The notes beneath the pieces are model-generated. The model saw only the letters and a list, made by a program, of their open reading frames with translations, was not told the DNA's origin and made no database searches. This document shows positions 62,001 to 64,000 of a DNA stretch of 64,000 nt, piece by piece. Source of the DNA: Bacteroidota bacterium (GTDB lineage: Bacteria; Bacteroidota; Bacteroidia; Chitinophagales; LD1); assembly GCA_026391075.1 (NCBI GenBank), contig JAPLES010000002.1, positions 62,001-126,000 of the forward strand. Reading direction: 5' to 3'. Each line of letters opens with the position of its first letter. Within the stretch, counting starts at the first letter, position 1. Made by a program: the position numbers and the translations under genes.

Positions 62001-64000
62001 GCTTGCTGCGGCTTGAATGGCAGTTAAAGCAGCTCCTGAAAGCGCACGGCTATAATTCAATGTAGCTGCGTTACTTCCTGGCGCTCCATCACTTTGTGCT
62101 GCGGCATCAGTAATAGCTCCGCTAAATCCTAATCTTACATCAGACAACCATTCTGTTGTACCGATAATTGTAATGTTTGAATAAATTAAAGTAGCTGAAG
62201 TAACCGTAGAGCCGGCAGGTATTGCTGTAAAGGCTGCCGAAGCCACTAAATTACCAGGCGCTGCGTTTGTTTCTGTTGGTTGACCACTAACCGTAAATGA
62301 AACCGTTTGCGTTCCGCTTCCACCGGCAACGGCTGTTAAATTAGCGGTAAGAACTCCGGTGCATACATTAACCCCTGTAGCCGAAGTAGGATCTGCCACT
62401 ACCGCAGGTTGGGTAATAACAACCGTATATGGTGAACTTACTGCGTTAGTAGCATCTTTTACCAAAACAGTGTAGCTACCTGCTGCAAGGTTAGTAGGTA
62501 GAGAAGATACATATCCCGCTCCGTTTATAGAATAACTAAGTGGTGCGGTACCGCAAATAACGGATGTAAGCGAAATGCTTCCATTGCCTGCACCAAAGCA
62601 GGTTAGGTTATTGCCGGTAAGCACTACCGATGTTCCCGAAATAACTACATCTGCCTTTACGCGTGTAGCACTTTTGCAACCGCTGGCATTTACCGAGCCG
62701 CCATAGAAGCTGTAGGTACCTGGCGTAAGCGCTGCACCTACGAGTGCAGAACCAAACGTATTAAATGGATTGCCGATGCCTTGTAAGTTACCGATTGTAG
62801 CCGCATCGTACCATTGAACTGCCAAAGGTGAAGGGGCGGTGTAATTAATAGTGAGCGTGGCTACACCTGCACCGGTAGGAAAAGTGGCTTCTGCGCCTGC
62901 GTTGTCGCTCACGTTATCCCAATACAATAAATTAACAGTTCCGCTAGCTGCCGATGCAATAGCTGTTAATGTGGCAGCCCCAAGGGTGCGTGTATAATTA
63001 AATACGCCTGCTGCATTGGCTGCTCCTGTGCCGCCTAATGCAACATCGGTTATTGCCGTTCCTAGGCCTAAGCGAACATCGGCTTGCCATGAACCGCCCA
63101 AAGCGGTAATTCCGTTAAAAGTAAGAGTAGCCGATGTAACTGTAGCGCCCGATGGTAATGCCGTAAAAGCTGCAGAAGCAACTACGTTGCCGGGTGTAGC
63201 TTGTGTTTCTACCGGCTGGCCGGCTACTGTAAATGATATAGTTTGGGTAAAGGGACCAACTGGACCGGTAGGCGAACCCGTAGCCGAAATGTTTATTGGA
63301 TTAGCCCCTAAACATGCGCTGGCGCCCACCGGTAAAGTAGGGGGTGCAACAGCAGCGGGTTCTGTAAGTGTAAAGTTAATACTTGCACTGCTAAAGCCGG
63401 CATTGTCTTTTACAATTACCGAATGGCTTCCTGCGGCTAAGTTTGTAGGAATTGCTCCAAAAGCACCCACACCATCTACTTTATAAGTAAATGGAGCAGT
63501 ACCGCAAGTGGCAGCAAAGCTGAATGAACCGTTTGCTATACCATTACAAGTAAGATTGATTGGCGTAATAGTTCCTATAACCGGATTAACTATCACATCT
63601 GCCTGTACACGAGTTGCACTTTTGCAACCTGCGGCATTTACCGAGCCTCCATAGAAACTGTATGTTCCAGGTGTTCCTGCAGTTGGTAAAACAGTAGAAC
63701 CAATTGTATTGTATGGGTTGCCCGTGCCTTGTAAGGTACCGATAGTAGCCGCATCGTACCATTGCACTGCTAAAACCGAAGGGGCGGTGTAGTTAATGGT
63801 AAGCGTTGCAACTCCTGCTCCTGTAGGGAAAGTGGCTTCTGCTCCTGCATTGTCGCTCAAGGCATCCCAATACAATAAATTAACTGTTCCACTTGCTGCT
63901 GATGCAATAGCGGTTAATGTGCCGGCAGGAAGGGCGCGAGTATAATTAAACACCCCCGCTGCATTTGCAGCACCTGTGCCCACTAAAGCAGCATCAGTTA
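56088..64000 (-). CDS. Giant repetitive T9SS-secreted adhesin-like protein (5' end outside window)
   Basis: More than 2,636 codons are open and continue past the right edge, so the N-terminus is not visible. From the edge inward there are large modules of about 315 residues (63365 to 62410 and 62410 to 61470, plus partial ones) combining a jelly-roll-like part (LTAIASAASGTVNLLYWD) with an SprB-type repeat (NLTCNGIANGSFSF, CGTAPFTYKVDG). Seven Ig-like modules of about 89 residues follow (58950-60815; CSNTPYTI, PTYTPSVGETG). Then come one more SprB-like repeat, a TVWTGAFDTDWHNPLNW domain, a PKD domain and a T9SS type A sorting domain ending KKVFIANGK. The C-terminal region is paralogous to the gene at 49981. 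It probably acts as a surface adhesin. Confidence 0.83.
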   Translation of the reverse strand, partial: TDAALVGTGAANAAGVFNYTRALPAGTLTAIASAASGTVNLLYWDALSDNAGAEATFPTGAGVATLTINYTAPSVLAVQWYDAATIGTLQGTGNPYNTIGSTVLPTAGTPGTYSFYGGSVNAAGCKSATRVQADVIVNPVIGTITPINLTCNGIANGSFSFAATCGTAPFTYKVDGVGAFGAIPTNLAAGSHSVIVKDNAGFSSASINFTLTEPAAVAPPTLPVGASACLGANPINISATGSPTGPVGPFTQTISFTVAGQPVETQATPGNVVASAAFTALPSGATVTSATLTFNGITALGGSWQADVRLGLGTAITDVALGGTGAANAAGVFNYTRTLGAATLTAIASAASGTVNLLYWDNVSDNAGAEATFPTGAGVATLTINYTAPSPLAVQWYDAATIGNLQGIGNPFNTFGSALVGAALTPGTYSFYGGSVNASGCKSATRVKADVVISGTSVVLTGNNLTCFGAGNGSISLTSVICGTAPLSYSINGAGYVSSLPTNLAAGSYTVLVKDATNAVSSPYTVVITQPAVVADPTSATGVNVCTGVLTANLTAVAGGSGTQTVSFTVSGQPTETNAAPGNLVASAAFTAIPAGSTVTSATLIYSNITIIGTTEWLSDVRLGFSGAITDAAAQSDGAPGSNAATLNYSRALSGAALTAIQAAASGTLNLLYWDYFNDNAGAEVTFPTGTAVATLVITYTSGNTIRWYDASTGGNLVGSGSPFNAVGTTVLPNTSTPGTYNFFAASYNGTCNSTNRLPANVNVTTVSAPLTAVNVTCNGYANGTFTRGTVVCGTTPFTYSVNGGTFGPIPTNLGPGTYSVIIKDFNGNTAPSTNIVITEPAAETTAPTAAVNATVCKGATSASVSVTPGLWAPVQILYSVANQTVTSAPVNFNITIPNLGASATVTNTYLYLQNVVALAASTSWLSDLRIGLTGATTLATSSLSASNTSGTLTPNPGTVALPNITNAGGVVSVTLSESADDVGDDATWGTVGILVYANNVNAPVSWWTAATGGTQIGTGATFDPYGTAGLPNTNTPGVYTIYAQADGITACANISRLPVTITVIAPATANAGSAAATICSNTPHTVSGATATQYSSIVWTKTGGTGTLTNATTLAPTYTPSVGESGSVVLTLTAYGNTPCSNATDTKTLTIVAAPTVTITAPTGATTCSNVPFTVTDASATNYVSLNWTDNGIGTFTANQTALNPTYTPNIIQSGTTTLVLHVNANAPCADITASKDLVITTRPTANAGTASVNICSNTPYTIPSGNATATNYSSITWTENGSGSITSGANTLTPTYTPSIGETGAVVLTLTAYGNAPCADAVDTRTLNITPAPTATAGIDATICSSGTYNITDAVAANYASVLWTENGTGSLTAGTTMSPTYNPSVGESDVVTLNLHVNGNGTCADVDVQQTLTVIPMPTANAGTANVNICSNTPYTILSGNATATNYTSILWTKNGGATGAITNAATLTPTYTPSVGETGVVTLTLTANGATPCGSAADTRTLTITPAPTATAGIDATICSSGTYNITDAVAANYLSVLWSEDGTGSLTGANTMSPTYNPSVGESDVVTLNLHVNGNGTCADIDVQQSLTVIPAATANAGAATGSTCNNIPFNVTGATATNNTSVLWTHNGTGNLSGATTLAPTYTPGVGETGSVTLVLTAYGAAPCGNATDNTVLTISARPNFTTAQTNVSCFGGYNGTITVTATVGSTPFDFSKNGGTNYTSNQTSPFIFSTLSAAAYSVVVRDNNGCVSLPQTVTITQPVTGLSTTAINGGPYSLGQNITLTASPAGGTLAYGYSWSGPASFTSAVGPATTRPSATVAMAGIYKVTVTDANGCTASAQTTVNVYAGTVWTGAFDTDWHNPLNWSPANVPDLCVENVVITNVTNKPIVSTTVNVGNVTMNIGGQVTLNADLGVCGKWTGNTGAVVLGNNSVVFNGSLAQSITGNTKFTNVRLDNSAGATVIGGASQITNALELKTGTFTVNAATYLTFTSTSATQCAVIDNFSAGMNGTIVGAVKMQRYYNAPTSPTYKTQHYMGSPANAAAYTLFGANGTEGYVINTTCDELKSSSGSPTGTMAQYEENAPGASTCDLQGWKIVKTGNTENGRGYSVSRTGAGTMTISGSPNLANSYTRTGLTNSNWTNTTLQGHIDTSGWHLLSNPWLANLELSNASGGAGMDNQVAVWQTTGAYAGGYKYYKKGFDVIDIAPFKAFLVHKTAVGGTSLYTINGSDRKRTPSSVLFQSQSNDQQLAINVDNTNGLTDRTVIAFNSDATNSFDPIYDGNKLWGDPARQSLYTENNGMPMARNTLASINTTSTVPMGFDCGTNGTFTMNFEGINTFDATSYITLEDRKTNTWHDVRNGNYVFAADTNDNLNRFVIHFTPAAEITKTDATCNAAGTINVIQPGTAIWNYTVANSNSVVVSSGSLNINSPITLNVPTGVYSIALVDNNNYTVVKQVQVNGAQQVTASFTASATVVEQDDNIQFNSTATNATNNNWNFGDNVTATGITATHSYTTPGNYTATLTANNTDCNAVNTQQITVTAKAATGISNLTDSKSIAIWSSENTVYVDMSKQPKVEATIEIYNVLGQQLSNEKFGRSTIYSKAFTNLEAAYVIVRVKNNEEIITKKVFIANGK
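58950..60815 (-). repeat. Seven tandem Ig-like modules (about 266 bp each)
   Basis: Each unit contains a CSNTPY/CSSGTY-type start, an SILWTxNGTG stretch, a PTYTPSVGE stretch and a short alternating-strand end. Units 3-4 and 5-6 form a two-module higher-order repeat with a 531-bp offset (for example 59212 against 59743). The segments near 59390 and 59921 differ at only about two of 85 bases, showing a recent duplication. Confidence 0.85.
60815..64000 (-). repeat. Tandem large modules (about 940-955 bp) with SprB-type repeats
   Basis: Module boundaries marked by TEPAA/TQPAV segments fall near 63365, 62410 and 61470, spacing 955 and 940 bases. A further copy runs off the right edge. The third module is shorter (about 655 bases) and lacks the second half. 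The first two share long identical protein stretches such as AGVFNYTR and DNAGAEATFPTGAGVATL. Confidence 0.8.

Noticed and set aside
49981-64000. Assembly duplication of one giant gene
   Set aside because: Only the C-terminal parts match, they differ at many synonymous sites, and each has its own distinct terminator.

Overview
The window is about 41% GC by eye and reads as a chromosomal segment of a Bacteroidota bacterium, probably from the Chitinophagia/Sphingobacteriia/Saprospiria side. The evidence is the family content: SprA and three type IX secretion (T9SS) cargo proteins with C-terminal sorting domains, DUF4292, an IPExxxVDY-like protein beside pyruvate kinase, a MoxR/DUF58/BatA/BatB operon, a fused IcmF mutase and a TonB receptor. 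Shine-Dalgarno sites are largely absent. I found no tRNA, rRNA, CRISPR, transposase or integrase, and no gene-free stretch longer than 300 bases.

Layout. 1-9.6 kb, mostly minus strand: the 5' two-fifths to one-half of sprA (cut by the left edge), ruvA, gatA, tatA, an EnvC-like septal factor and a DUF4292 protein, with one outer-membrane protein on plus. 9.7-14.9 kb, plus: moxR-DUF58-BatD-like-batA-batB, ending abruptly at a GC-rich element followed by a headless acetyltransferase and three very small ORFs. 15.9-17.7 kb, minus: PepSY-like protein and fatty acid hydroxylase. 17.8-21.9 kb, plus: class III aminotransferase, class II aldolase, a degenerate aldolase paralogue and an amidase broken by one in-frame stop. 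22-29 kb, minus: small secreted and stress-type proteins, then a toxin-antitoxin pair next to icmF. 29.1-31.2 kb, plus: IPExxxVDY-like protein and pyk. 31.2-46.6 kb, minus: a T9SS cargo protein, M28 peptidase/cyclase, cysS, a phosphodiesterase-fold protein, two rhomboids around a secreted protein, mutL, a TonB receptor, an LpxH-like phosphoesterase, PI-PLC and a membrane protein. 46.6-49.9 kb: lipoprotein, YbaB, YajQ and a glycosyltransferase. 50-64 kb, minus: two giant paralogous T9SS-exported surface proteins, the second cut by the right edge.

How genes fit together. SprA is the translocon through which the three sorting-domain proteins would leave the cell. The MoxR/DUF58/VWA group is an envelope chaperone-type operon. 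EnvC, TatA, SprA and the rhomboids also act at the envelope. RuvA and MutL are genome maintenance; GatA and CysS serve translation.

Three things stand out. (1) Twelve arrays of 4-5 imperfect 7-bp units (28-35 bp) with a different heptamer at most sites. They lie in intergenic gaps, in the leader peptides of three exported proteins, and in interdomain or loop segments of IcmF and MutL. (2) A toxin-antitoxin pair lies between icmF and a detached copy of the last 23 codons of an icmF-type gene. The two copies differ in seven codons, all synonymous, which suggests acquisition from a related genome. (3) GC-rich hairpin elements, one of them translated in frame inside the DUF58 protein.
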